64,000 nt of DNA, from assembly GCF_963678635.1 (NCBI RefSeq), contig NC_087064.1, positions 84,127,847-84,191,846 on the forward strand, read 5' to 3'. Both the position numbers and the translations under genes were made by a program. Each line of letters begins with the position of its first letter. Within the stretch, counting starts at the first letter, position 1. The notes under the pieces were generated by a model. The model saw only the letters and a program-made list of their open reading frames with translations. It was not told where the DNA came from and searched no databases. Of this stretch, positions 22,665 through 33,575 are shown in pieces. The stretch comes from Symsagittifera roscoffensis (taxonomy: Eukaryota; Xenacoelomorpha; Acoela; Convolutidae).

Positions 22665-25377
22665 ATTATATATAAGTTTGCTAAGTTGAATTTATTCTGC
22701 TTTGATACAAATTATTGTAATTGTGTTAGTTATGGATCATGATTGGTTGTTTCTAAGTTTTTCACAGAGATAGTTTATCAAAAAAAAAGTTTAAAAAATA
22801 CTTGTTGTGAACTGGTTCCACCCATCCGGTGTTTAGAAATTTTTTAAGGTTATTTTAAAGAATCGCTCACCCCAGAGCTACTCCTAGTAAAAATTGAGCG
22901 TTGAGGGTTGGGATTTTAGCACATGGTAGGCATATGTACCAGAAGCGACGTTGTTCTGGTGGGTGAAGCCAGAGGAGTGTTTTACCGTCTCTTTGTTCTG
23001 GGATTGTTTCATTTGTTGATTGTTAGATTTTACTTGATTTTTTTGTCGTTGGTGTTTTGGTGTACTACTTCTGTAGTTTTGATTTTGTCGACTTGAATAT
23101 TGTGAGTTGTTTGGATACGTAGACTGAGAAAATTTTCTTGATCTGCTTTGATCTGAGTTGCTGTTTGTATTTCTAGAATTATCACGGGATCTAGTTTTAT
23201 AATTAATTATTATGCGGTCTATTGTCAGAATAGTTTTGTGAGTTATTGTAAGAGTAGTATCTATTTCGATTGCGGTCGTTTGTAGAAGTTCTTGAGCGGT
23301 CCTTGGGATAGTTTTTACTCCAACGGTTTGAATATGAGCAATTTTTATTATAAATTGAGTAATTACTTCTTTTAGAGTTCGATCTAGAGTAATTATTTCT
23401 GTACTGATCCTTTTGACTATTTGATCTACTATATCGATTTTGTGAACAGTTTTGTGAATATCGTCGATCTAGTGGTCTTCCGCGAAAATTTTTAGAGCAG
23501 GGGGATTTTGATCTTTTAATATTATAGCTATTTGGGAGTGGGTTTCCTGAGCTTTTATTACTATGCAGGCCTTTGTTCAGAAAACTCTGGTCTTTTATCA
23601 TGTATTGGTAAAAAGGTATGTTTAGTTCTCTGTTTTTTGGTGGTCTATTTAAATTATCTTGTTGTTTGTGTCTACATTCAGCAATGCTATGTCCGAATCT
23701 GCGACAATAGTTACACCATTTTTGAATGAAGGCTTGCCCTCAAAATTTGGATTCTTTTCATAGACATTCAGGATTTCAGTAATTTTTTCTGCTAATTCGT
23801 TGTCGAAGTCATGAATTTTGTATAATGGGAAGTAGTTGTTTGAACATTTTCTATTTTTGTAGCTTTAAATTTTCTTTTTCTTGTAGTTTCCTGATGATTT
23901 CAACTTGTTCTAACTTGTCTACTAGTTTTTCGAAATCTATTTAAGATTCTCGGATTTATGATGCTTGTGATTCTTTTTATTAATTGTGGTGCTAAGGTCA
24001 TCATTAGAATTTATCTCACTTTCATCTTTTTGTAATCATAAGGATTGAAAGAATAAGTTTTGCGTACTAGGGTTTTGTTTCTTACTGCGATTTGTTTTAT
24101 GGTTTCAATCGGAAGTCTACAACTTTCGTTGCACAAAACTTTTTGATGTTGTTTATTTCGTTCAGAGTCAAATGTTTTTGAATAACGTTGAATCAATAAA
24201 TTTCAATCGGATTTAACTTCTAGTGGTGTTACTGAAAACCATTTTCGGGCTCCGCCATCGAGTGTGGTTTGCATCAGTGCTGTGCGATGTGAACCCATTT
24301 TTGATGAAGTGGTGTGTTTATAGGTTTCGGGCCTTTGTTTAGGATTAGGTTAGATTTAACAGCACTTCTAGTCGTCTTCTACTGAGTATCCAGAATGTGT
24401 TGTCGTTGAAAAGATTGTTGTTGTAATTGCCTTGGTTGTTGAGAGTTTATGTAAGGTTCGAAAATCTCTGGTTGAAAATTATCAACTGGTTGAACTATAG
24501 TATTCCAGTGATTTTTTGTTAATTGCTTTGTATTGTTGTTGGTTTTGATGAAAGTAATCTTCATCTTCAGAGGTGTCTGCTTGGTTTCTAATGAATTGCT
24601 TGTTTTTCGGGTTGACTTTTTATTTTGTTGAAAAAATGGATAGTTTTCAGTTCAATCTGTCTGAAGTTTTTTTGTCACTAAAAGTTACACATTGGGTTAT
24701 TGGTTTTGGTGCCTGTTGGATATAATTGTGTTTTTGAAAATGATTTTTTGTTGTATAGAGGGGTCGTGCTATTGGATAACTAATGTTATTATTTGCGAAA
24801 AAATCATAACTATGTCTTGCGAAGGTATTTCAAATTGAGTGTCCTTATTGTCATCATCGCTTTTTAGTTATTGGTCTATTTGTTTGTTAATCCATATGTA
24901 AATATTTTGGGACTGTTGATTGTAAGGTCACTGATGGAAAAGGAGTTTTATTTTTTGTGTGGTGGTGTAAGTGTTGGATGAATAGGAGAGATAGTTTGTT
25001 GTGTTCTTATAGGTTGTGTTTCAACTAGTTCTTCGCTTTAAAAATGTGATGGAGTTTGCATATCTTTTTGTGTAAAATTTTTGGTACCGTTAAGGGTTTC
25101 CTGTGTATTGAGAAATGTTGAATTTAAACTTTTTTGCTTGTCCTTTGAATAAATTTTGCGTTATAATTTAAGGTTGTGGTGTCAGTTGTTAAAGGAGCTA
25201 CTCTTAGATAATCTCTGTGTACGGATATACTTATAAATGCAGCACTTGAAATATGATTTACGAAGTTAAAAAAAAATACAGGGTCCTATACATAATCTGT
25301 ATTGTCTGCTAATATTGTTTCATCAATTGTCTGCAAATTTTTTTTCATCAATTGTCTGCTAATATTGTTTCATTTTT
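22665..25377 (-). repeat. Gag array A, tandem block 1 (2713 bp)
   Basis: A complete block from ATTATATATAAGTTTGC to GTTTCATTTTT. On the minus strand in order: gag-like pieces (KITFIKTNNN at 24564-24379, IQRYSKTFDSERNK at 24196-24011), a DNELAEKITEIL helix, the CCHC knuckle, a Ser/Arg/Asn-rich tail, and an untranslatable remainder. Near the junction the phrase ATCAATTGTCTGC occurs twice within about 40 bp, a possible site of slippage or recombination. Confidence 0.85.
23203..23739 (-). CDS. gag: Gag nucleocapsid-type fragment, CCHC knuckle plus RS/N-rich tail (A1)
   Basis: A 178-codon open frame. The zinc knuckle CNYCRRFGHSIAEC (C-x2-C-x4-H-x4-C) is at 23674-23715, followed by a basic tail rich in Arg, Ser, Asn and Tyr. 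A Gag nucleocapsid binds the element RNA. The frame opens after a TGA and the upstream Gag helix is in another frame, so this is a fragment rather than a complete Gag. Just past the TAA, the +1 frame continues with similar Ser/Arg/Gln/Asn-rich sequence for about 100 codons. This suggests a frameshift, either mutational or programmed as in some gag-pol elements. The element type is probably Ty3/gypsy-like; the family is uncertain. Confidence 0.7.
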   Translation of the reverse strand, partial: GQAFIQKWCNYCRRFGHSIAECRHKQQDNLNRPPKNRELNIPFYQYMIKDQSFLNKGLHSNKSSGNPLPNSYNIKRSKSPCSKNFRGRPLDRRYSQNCSQNRYSRSNSQKDQYRNNYSRSNSKRSNYSIYNKNCSYSNRWSKNYPKDRSRTSTNDRNRNRYYSYNNSQNYSDNRPHNN

Positions 25378-28092
25378 AATATATATAAGTTTGCTAAGTT
25401 GAATTTATTCTGCTTTGATACAAATTATTGTAATTGTGTTAGTTATGGATCATGATTGGTTGTTTCTAAGTTTTTCACAGAGATAGTTTATCAAAAAAAA
25501 AGTTTAAAAAATACTTGTTTTGAACTGGTTCCACCCATCCGGTGTTTAGAAATTTTTTAAGGTTATTTTAAAGAGTCGCTCACCCCAGAGCTACTCCTAG
25601 TAAAAATTGAGCGTTGAGGGTTGGGATTTTAGCACATGGTAGGCATATGTACCAGAAGCGACGTTGTTCTGGTGGGTGAAGCCAGAGGAGTGTTTTACCG
25701 TCTCTTTGTTCTGGGATTGTTTCATTTGTTGATTGTTAGACTTTACTTGATTTTTTTGTCGTTGGTGTTTTGGTGTACTACTTCTGTAGTTTTGATTTTG
25801 TCGACTTGAATATTGTGAGTTGTTTCGATACGTAGACTGAGAAAATTTTCTTGATCTGCTTTGATCTGAGTTGCTGTTTGTATTTTTAGAATTATCACGG
25901 GATCTAGTTTTATAATTAATTATTGTGCGGTCTATTGTCAGAATAGTTTTGTGAGTTATTGTAAGAGTAGTATCTATTTCGATTGCGGTCGTTTGTAGAA
26001 GTTCTTGAGCGGTCCTTGGGATAGTTTTTACTCCAACGGTTTGAATATGAGCAATTTTTATTATAAATTGAGTAATTATTTTCTTTTAGAGTTCGATCTA
26101 GAGTAATTATTTCTGTACTGATCCTTTTGACTATTTGATCTACTATATCAATTTTGTGAACAGTTTTGTGAATATCGTCGATCTAGTGGTCTTCCGCGAA
26201 AATTTTTAGAGCAGGGGGATTTTGATCTTTTAATATTATAGCTATTTGGGAGTGGGTTTCCTGAGCTTTTATTACTATGCAGGCCTTTGTTCAGAAAACT
26301 CTGGTCTTTTATCATGTATTGGTAAAAAGGTATGTTTAGTTCTCTGTTTTTTGGTGGTCTATTTAAATTATCTTGTTGTTTGTGTCTACATTCAGCAATG
26401 CTATGTCCGAATCTGCGACAATAGTTACACCATTTTTGAATGAAGGCTTGCCCTCAAAATTTGGATTCTTTTCATAGACGTTCAGGATTTCAGTAATTTT
26501 TTCTGCTAATTCGTTGTCGAAGTCATGAATTTTGTCTAAATGGGAAGTAGTTGTTTGAACATTTTCTATTTTGGTAGCTTTAAATTTTCTTTTTCTTGTA
26601 GTTTCCTGATGATTTCAACTTGTTCTAACTTGTCTACTAGTTTTTCGAAATCTATTTAAGATTCTCGGATTTATGATGCTTGTGATTCTTTTTATTAATT
26701 GTGGTGCTAAGGTCATCATTAGAATTTATCTCACTTTCATATTTTTGTAATCATAAAGATTGAAAGAATAAGTTTTGCGTACTAGTGTTTTGTTTCTTAC
26801 TGCGATTTGTTTTATGGTTTCAATCGGAAATCTACAACTTTCGTTGCACAAAACTTTTTGATGTTGTTTATTTCGTTCAGAGTCAAATGTTTTTGAATAA
26901 CGTTGAGTCAATAAATTTCAATCGGATTTAACTTCTAGTGGTGTTACTGAAAACCATTTTCGGGCTCCGCCATCGAGTGTGGTTTGCATCAGTGCTGTGC
27001 GATGTGAACCCATTTTTGATGAAGTGGTGTGTTTATAGGTTTCGGGCCTTTGTTTAGGATTAGGTTAGATTTAACAGCACTTCTAGTCGTCTTCTACTGA
27101 GTATCCAGAATGTGTTGTTGTTGAAAAGATTGTTGTTGTAATTGCCTTGGTTGTTGAGAGTTTATGTAAGGTTCGAAAATCTCTGGTTGAAAATTATCAA
27201 CTGGTTGAACTATAGTATTCCAGTGATTTTTTGTTAATTGCTTTGTATTGTTGTTGGTTTTGATGAAAGTAATCTTCATCTTCAGAGGTGTCTGCTTGGT
27301 TTCTAATAAATTGCTTGTTTTTCGGGTTGAGTTTTTATTTTGTTGAAAAAATGGATAGTTTTCAGTTCAATCTGTCTGAAGTTTTTTTGTCACTAAAAGT
27401 TACACATTGGGTTATTGGTGTTGGTGCCTGTTGGATATAATTGTGTTTTTGAAAATGATTTTGTCTTGTATAGAGGGGTCGTGCTATTGGATAACTAATG
27501 TTATTATTTGCGAAAAAATCATAACTATGTCTTGCGAAGGTATTTCAAATTGAGTGTCCTTATTGTCATTATCGCTTTTTAGTTATTGGTCTATTTGTTT
27601 GTTAATCCATTTGTAAATATTTTGGGACTGTTGAATGTAAGGTCCCTGGTGGAAAAGGAGTTTTATTTTTTGTGTGGTGGTGTAAGTGTTGGATGAATAG
27701 GAGAGATAGTTTGTTGTGTTCTTATAGGTTGTGTTTCAACTAGTTCTTCGCTTTAAAAATGTGATGGAGTTTGCATATCTTTTTGTGTAAAATTTTTGGT
27801 ACCGTTAAGGGTTTCCTGTGTATTGAGAATTGTTGAATTTAAATTTTTTTGCTTGTCCTTTGAATAAATTTTGCGTTATAATTTAAGGTTGTGGTGTCAG
27901 TTGTTAAAGGAGCTACTCTTAGATAATCTCTGTGTACGGATATACTTATAAATGCAGCACTTGAAATATCATTTACGATGTTAAAAAATAATACAGGGTC
28001 CTATACATAATCTGTATTGTCTGCTAATATTGTTTCATCAATTGTCTGCAAATTTTTTTTCATCAATTGTCTGCTAATATTGTTTCATTTTT
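25378..28092 (-). repeat. Gag array A, tandem block 2 (2715 bp)
   Basis: Same layout as block 1. It differs by scattered substitutions and by absence of the ACGACTGATGAATTG segment seen in the first truncated block. Gag pieces lie at 27279-27094 and 26911-26726. Confidence 0.85.
25916..26453 (-). pseudogene. gag: Gag nucleocapsid fragment, frameshifted (A2)
   Basis: It is homologous to the other six knuckle ORFs, with an intact CCHC motif at 26388-26429. An additional T in the run at about 26080 (ATTATTTTC where others have ATTACTTC or ATTATTTC) breaks the downstream tail. It is the only one of the seven complete blocks whose tail is broken. Confidence 0.75.
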
Positions 28093-30805
28093 AATATATA
28101 TAAGTTTGCTAAGTTGAATTTATTCTGCTTTGATACAAATTATTGTAATTGTGTTAGTTATGGATCATGATTGGTTGTTTCTAAGTTTTTCACAGAGATA
28201 GTTTATCAAAAAAAAAATTTAAAAAATACTTGTTTTGAACTGGTTCCACCCATCCGGTGTTTAGAAATTTTTTAAGGTTATTTTAAAGAATCGCTCACTC
28301 CAGAGCTACTCCTAGTAAAAATTGAGCGTTGAGGGTTGGGATTTTAGCACATGGTGGGCATATGTACCAGAAGCGACGTTGTTCTGGTGGGTGAAGCCAG
28401 AGGAGTGTTTTACCGTCTCTTTGTTCTGGGATTGTTTCATTTGTTGATTGTTAGATTTTACTTGATTTTTTTGTCGTTGGTGTTTTGGTGTACTACTTCT
28501 GTAGTTTTGATTTTGTCGACTTGAATATTGTGAGTTGTTTCGATACGTAGACTGAGAAAATTTTCTTGATCTGCTTTGATCTGAGTTGCTGTTTGTATTT
28601 CTAGAATTATCACGGGATCTAGTTTTATAATTAATTATTGTGCGGTCGATTGTCAGAATAGTTTTGTGAGTTATTGTAAGAGTAGTATCTATTTCGATTG
28701 CGGTCGTTTGTAGAAATTCTTGAGCGGTCCTTGGGATAGTTTTTACTCCAACGGTTTGAATATGAGCAATTTTTATTATAAATTGAGTAATTAATTCTTT
28801 TAGAGTTCGATCTAGAGTAATTATTTCTGTACTGATCCTTTTGACTATTTGATCTACTATATCGATTTTGTGAACAGTTTTGTGAATATCGTCGATCTAG
28901 TGGTCTTCCGCGAAAATTTTTAGAGCAGGGGGATTTTGATCTTTTAATATTATAGCTATTTGGGAGTGGGTTTCCTGAGCTTTTATTACTATGCAGGCCT
29001 TTGTTCAGAAAACTCTGGTCTTTTATCATGTATTGGTAAAAAGGTATGTTTGGTTCTCTGTTTTTTGGTGGTCTATTGAAGTTATCTTGTTGTTTGTGTC
29101 TACATTCAGCAATGCTATGTCCGAATCTGCGACAATAGTTACACCATTTTTGAATGAAGGCTTGCCCTCAAAATTTGGATTCTTTTCATAGACGTTCAGG
29201 ATTTCAGTAATTTTTTCTGCTAATTCGTTGTCGAAGTCATGAATTTTGTCTAAATGGGAAGTAGTTGTTTGAACATTTTCTATTTTTGTAGCTTTAAATT
29301 TTCTTTTTCTTGTAGTTTCCTGATGATTTCAACTTCGAATTTTTCGAAATCTATTTAGGATTCTCGGATTTATGATGCTTGTGATTCTTTTTATTAATTG
29401 TGGTGCTAAGGTCATCATTAGAATTTATCTCACTTTCATATTTTTGTAATCATAAGGATTGAAAGAATAAGTTTTGCGTACTAGGGTTTTGTTTCTTACT
29501 GCGATTTGTTTTATGGTTTCAATCGGAAGTCTACAACTTTCGTTGCACAAAACTTTTTGATGTTGTTTATTTCGTTCAGAGTCAAATGTTTTTGAATAAC
29601 GTTGAGTCAATAAATTTCAATCGGATTTAACTTCTAGTGGTGTTACTGAAAACCATTTTCGGGCTCCGCCATCGAGTGTGGTTTGCATCAGTGCTGTGCG
29701 ATGTGAACCCATTTTTGATGAAGTGGTGTGTTTATAGGTTTCGGGCCTTTGTTTAGGATTAGGTTAGATTTAACAGCACTTCTAGTCGTCTTCTACTGAG
29801 TATCCAGAATCTGTTGTCGTTGAAAAGATTGTTGTTGTAATTGCCTTGGTTGTTGAGAGTTTATGTAAGGTTCGAAAATCTCTGGTTGAAAATTATCACC
29901 TGGTTGAACTATAGTATTCCAGTGATTTTTTGTTAATTGCTTTGTATTGTTGTTGGTTTTGATGAAAGTAATCTTCATCTTCAGAGGTGTCTGCTTGGTT
30001 TCTAATGAATTGCTTGTTTTTCGGGTTGAGTTTTTATTTTGTTGAAAAAATGGATAGTTTTCAGTTCAATCTGTCTGAAGTTTTTTTGTCACTAAAAGTT
30101 ACACATTGGGTTATTGGTTTTGGTGCCTGTTGGATATAATTGTGTTTTTGAAATTGATTTTGTGTTGTATAGAGGGGTCGTGCTATTGGATAACTAATGT
30201 TATTATCTGCGAAAAAATCATAACTATGTCTTGCGAAGGTATTTCAAATTGAGTGTCCTTTTTGTCATTATCGCTTTTTAGTTATTGGTCTATTTGTTCG
30301 TTAATCCATATGTAAATATTTTGGGACGACTGATGAATTGACTGTTGATTGTAAGTTTACTGGTGGAAAAGGAGTTTTTTTTTGTGTGGTGGTGTAAGTG
30401 TTGGATGAATAGGAGAGATAGTTTGTTGTGTTCTTATAGGTTGTGTTTCAACTAGTTCTTCGCTTTAAAAATGTGATGGAGTTTGCATATCTTTTTGTGT
30501 AAAATTTTTGGTACCGTTAAGGGTTTCCTGTGTATTGAGAAATGTTGAATTTAAACTTTTTTGCTTGTCCTTTGAATAAATTTTGCGTTATAATTTAAGG
30601 TTGTGGTGTCAGTTGTTAAAGGAGCTACTCTTAGATAATCTCTGTGTACGGATATACTTATAAATGCAGCACTTGAAATATCATTTACGATGTTAAAAAA
30701 ATAATACAGGGTCCTATACATAATCTGTATTGTCTGCTAATATTGTTTCATCAATTGTCTGCAAATTTTTTTTCATCAATTGTCTGCTAATATTGTTTCA
30801 TTTTT
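28093..30805 (-). repeat. Gag array A, tandem block 3, chimeric terminal block (2713 bp)
   Basis: The last block, abutting the single-copy 5' part of the element. Its left marker (CAACTTCGAATTTTTCGAAA near 29332, lacking a segment of about 18 bp) matches cassette B near 49215. Its right markers (GTCCTTTTTGTC near 30257, TTTGTTCGTTAATCC, and ACGACTGATGAATTG near 30325) match B's final block near 52853-52935. See findings. Confidence 0.82.
28631..29167 (-). CDS. gag: Gag nucleocapsid-type fragment (A3)
   Basis: The 178-codon frame is intact, with the CCHC knuckle at 29102-29143 and the RS/Asn-rich tail. Differences from A1 are a handful of substitutions (for example Ser to Ile within the tail). 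It has the same fragment status as A1, with no in-frame upstream Gag. Confidence 0.68.
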   Translation of the reverse strand, partial: GQAFIQKWCNYCRRFGHSIAECRHKQQDNFNRPPKNREPNIPFYQYMIKDQSFLNKGLHSNKSSGNPLPNSYNIKRSKSPCSKNFRGRPLDRRYSQNCSQNRYSRSNSQKDQYRNNYSRSNSKRINYSIYNKNCSYSNRWSKNYPKDRSRISTNDRNRNRYYSYNNSQNYSDNRPHNN

Positions 30806-32092
30806 TTGCTTGTGAATTCAGGTCTACATTGTGTTAGAAATTATTCATGATGAACCTGGCTATGATTCTTTGTAGGTTAGTTTTAATTAATTGTGATATT
30901 TCCTGTCTTACTATTGCGTGTCGAGATGTTTGCGGTGGTTATACACAAAAATTTTCACATTCAAACATAGCTATAAATAATAGAAAAACATCAGTTGTGA
31001 AAATTGATATTGCTTTTTGTGATTTTTGATGTTGAATATTTTTGATATTGTTAAGAAATTTAAATCTCCATCATCTGTTTGTTATCAATGTGATGGTTGG
31101 TTTGATGATTTTGGTGGTAGAAAATCAAAAATAAATATGCCGTAATGTCGAGTGATAATTTGGATTTCTGGCAGGTAGTGATCAAGTATTTTTTCTTTAG
31201 TTTTACTTCAGGAAATTCTTGTTCACTTGAATTATTTCGTTTTTGAAATGATTTTACGATTAAATTGTGGCAAAGTTGTACTTGTCCTCATGCAGGATCG
31301 CTTTGTGGATTCACGACAAAAGGAAAGCTAGAGTTGTCAAAATTATCATCGTATTGAATGATTTTTTGTGGGATATTACAGTTAATGTGTAATTTTCACT
31401 GTGTTCTAATGGTTGATTCCAATTATAGAGTCTTAGTGGTTTGCGAAGATACAAGTTTTTTTAATCTACGTTTACTTTTAATAGATGATGCTGTTGTGGA
31501 ATCGGATTCTGAGAAAAATCTCTGATTTTCTACTGCTTTACTTTTGTTGTGGATTAGATTGTGCAGGTTTTGAAGTTCTTGTATTGAACCAGACTGCGTT
31601 CCGTTTTCTGGAAAACTTTGACTCAAGGCCTTTTTTTGTGATTACTGCCTTCTTTTTACTTTTTTTTCGATCCGATTTATCCTATATCTTGTTTATGCGC
31701 TGTAACAAGATCGTTACTTTCTTCTCTTCATAAACATTTATGAAAATTTTTGTTTGTTTGTTTCGTATATTATCTCTTGACATAAGTGTTAGAGTGTCGT
31801 GTGCAAAATCCATGGGTTAGTTTTTTTCCCTAAACTGTTAGTCCTTACAGTTTTTGAGGTTATCTGAATCCTGCGGGACAGATTGTCGAGTATCGACGGG
31901 TTGTAGAGAGGGTATATCATTTCGCTAGAATGATATTATACTTTCTGAAGAGGTTAAGTATTTTAAGAAACTTAATCTTACTTAGGTTTTGATTTGTGAA
32001 TAATAGTTTCTGATTTCTCAAGGATTGGAGAATAGTAATTCAATCCACAAGTTTCAGGTATAATTAGAACACAAGTAAATCTTTTGATACCA
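30806..32092 (-). mobile_element. gag: Single-copy 5' internal part of the retroelement (cassette A)
   Basis: Between the LTR and the gag blocks on the minus strand. It contains a short frame starting MSQSFPENGTQSGSIQELQN (31626-31423), a candidate N-terminal Gag piece, broken after 67 codons. A primer-binding-site-like TGGTATCAAAAG lies at 32092-32081, directly next to the LTR; its first eight bases resemble initiator-Met-type PBS sequences, but the match is partial. About 450 bp of leader separate it from the ATG. Confidence 0.6.
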
Positions 32093-32744
32093 TTTTAAAT
32101 CTTACTAACTTTAATATTTGTTTTTGCCTGTGTTGATTAAGAGAAGGTGCTCAAGTGAAGGATGGGTAACCGAAGTTCTTCACTGTTCTTCGAAGTATCT
32201 TAATTATAATGGTTAGTTATTTGGATAACTTCAAATAGGCCTGGGTCGTTTGTAAGTTTAGGAGAATAAATCGTTGTTTGAAGTCTTTATACACCAGTAT
32301 TATGAGGTAGGGAAATTAAACTTGTTCCAATTGATCCAAGGAAATGATTTTAAAATGATTTAAAATTTAATAGTAAGTTGAAAAATTAAAGATCTATAGA
32401 TAACCTTGATGATCTGGTTTAAGGAAACCTTAGGTTGTTAAAACAACGATAGGCCTTGACAAGTTCTAAATTAAAAGGTTAAAGGTTAAGAAAAGGCTGG
32501 AGTTTTAAGAAATTTTTTTTTAAAGTTGAAAGATATTAGTTTTTGAGTGATTGTGCTATATCTTAGAAGAAGAAACAACTAAGCACGATGAATGAGAACA
32601 GGAGTTCTTCGTGATCAGAACATGAGTCCTTGAGAAGCAAGGAACTTTTTATTTTTTTGATGAAAACACTTTATATTTACACACTAACTAATTTTTGTAT
32701 ACTTTATTCAATTATTTCAATTTTACGAAAGTTTTAGAGTTACA
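32093..32744 (-). mobile_element. LTR of the retroelement (cassette A / B junction)
   Basis: About 652 bp. On the minus strand it starts TGTAACTCTAAAAC at 32744 and ends next to the PBS at 32093. In cassette B the inner end reads TTAACA, giving canonical TG...CA termini; here that end is mutated to TTAAAA. It holds TATAAA on the minus strand at 32675-32670 and AATAAA at 32708-32703, a candidate promoter and polyadenylation signal. The outer end abuts the kinase exon of copy B. On the other side, the minus strand leads through the gag blocks to the COR exon of copy A. No second LTR is seen. Confidence 0.75.
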
Positions 32745-33575
32745 GTCATGAATAATCATTCCGAGAGAGTAAATGTCGATTTTATTGTTGAAAATCTCGC
32801 GTCCTTCGTCTTGGAGGATCTCAGGAGCCATGTACTGGGGAGTTCCTGGTCTCCCCAACATCTGCTCGCCAATTTCTTTTTGTGTCATTCCGTAATCACT
32901 GAGTCTGACCAAACAGGTGTTTTTAAGAGGTAGATCCCGCATCATTCGATGAGGTGCCGGAAAGCTCCAGACCAAAACATTCGCTGGCTTTAAATCACGA
33001 TGGACGTACGAGTGCTCATGTAAATAGGAAAGTGCACTTGCTAGTTGAAAGATGATGTCTTTAACAACAGGAGGTGGTAGCAAAGAGTTTTCGCTCCTGA
33101 AAATCTCCAGTTGAGCAGCTAAGTCACCCATTGGTGCAACATCCAGAATTAGAGCAATGGGCGACAAGCTAGCTCCGTAGAAGGAAACAATGTATGGATG
33201 TTGCAGTTCCATTAAAACCGATGCTTCTTTCCGAAGTTCCACGTACGCTTCAGCAATTTTGAACGAGGGGTCAAACATCCAGAGTTTCTGATTACTAACA
33301 ATAGCGTCTTTATCGCCTATAGGTGCCTGGAACCTCTCTTCGACGTTGATTGGCTGATAAACTTTATGTGCAACCGGGATCCGTTCCTCCACTCTCCCTG
33401 AGGGGTCCGAGATGTAACCGCTGAACACGGCGCCGAAACACCCCTGGCCGAGATACCTCTCGAGCTCGACCAAATTACTTGGCAGGACTTTGTCTGGTGG
33501 AAGGTCAATGAAGAGAAAATTAGGAGCGACTTCGTCAATCGCGAACTCCCAGTGAATTGGACAGCTCAGGTTGAC
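32712..33575 (-). pseudogene. LRRK: LRRK copy B kinase exon, truncated by LTR
   Basis: The acceptor and CPIH linker are intact at 33575. The kinase is identical to copy A except for a few residues (G120A; Y242H) through HRD, DYG and APE. After Asp243 the frame enters the LTR, reads CNSKTFVKLK and stops at 32712. Most of the αF helix and everything C-terminal to it, including all WD40 sequence, is missing. An unsupported C-lobe would be expected to be inactive or unstable. Whether it is expressed is unknown. Confidence 0.85.

Larger units (their letters stand above)
12847..32744. repeat. Segmental tandem duplication, cassette A (19,898 bp)
   Basis: The interval runs from within the kinase exon, through all upstream exons and introns, to the end of the LTR. 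It is repeated almost base for base at 32745-55342 and again from 55343. Homologous landmarks lie 19,898 bp apart near the junction (first codon of the kinase ORF at 13575 and 33473). They are 19,892 bp apart at the COR exon because of small homopolymer indels in between. The A/B junction lies at TACAGTCAT, where LTR end and kinase exon share the bases TACA. Confidence 0.93.

Noticed and set aside
23532-23729. 65-66-codon plus-strand ORFs recurring in every gag block (MGVGFLSFYYY..., MQAFVQK...)
   Set aside because: They are antisense to the CCHC/RS-rich Gag fragment, and their hydrophobic composition is the mirror of its Asn/Lys-rich codons.
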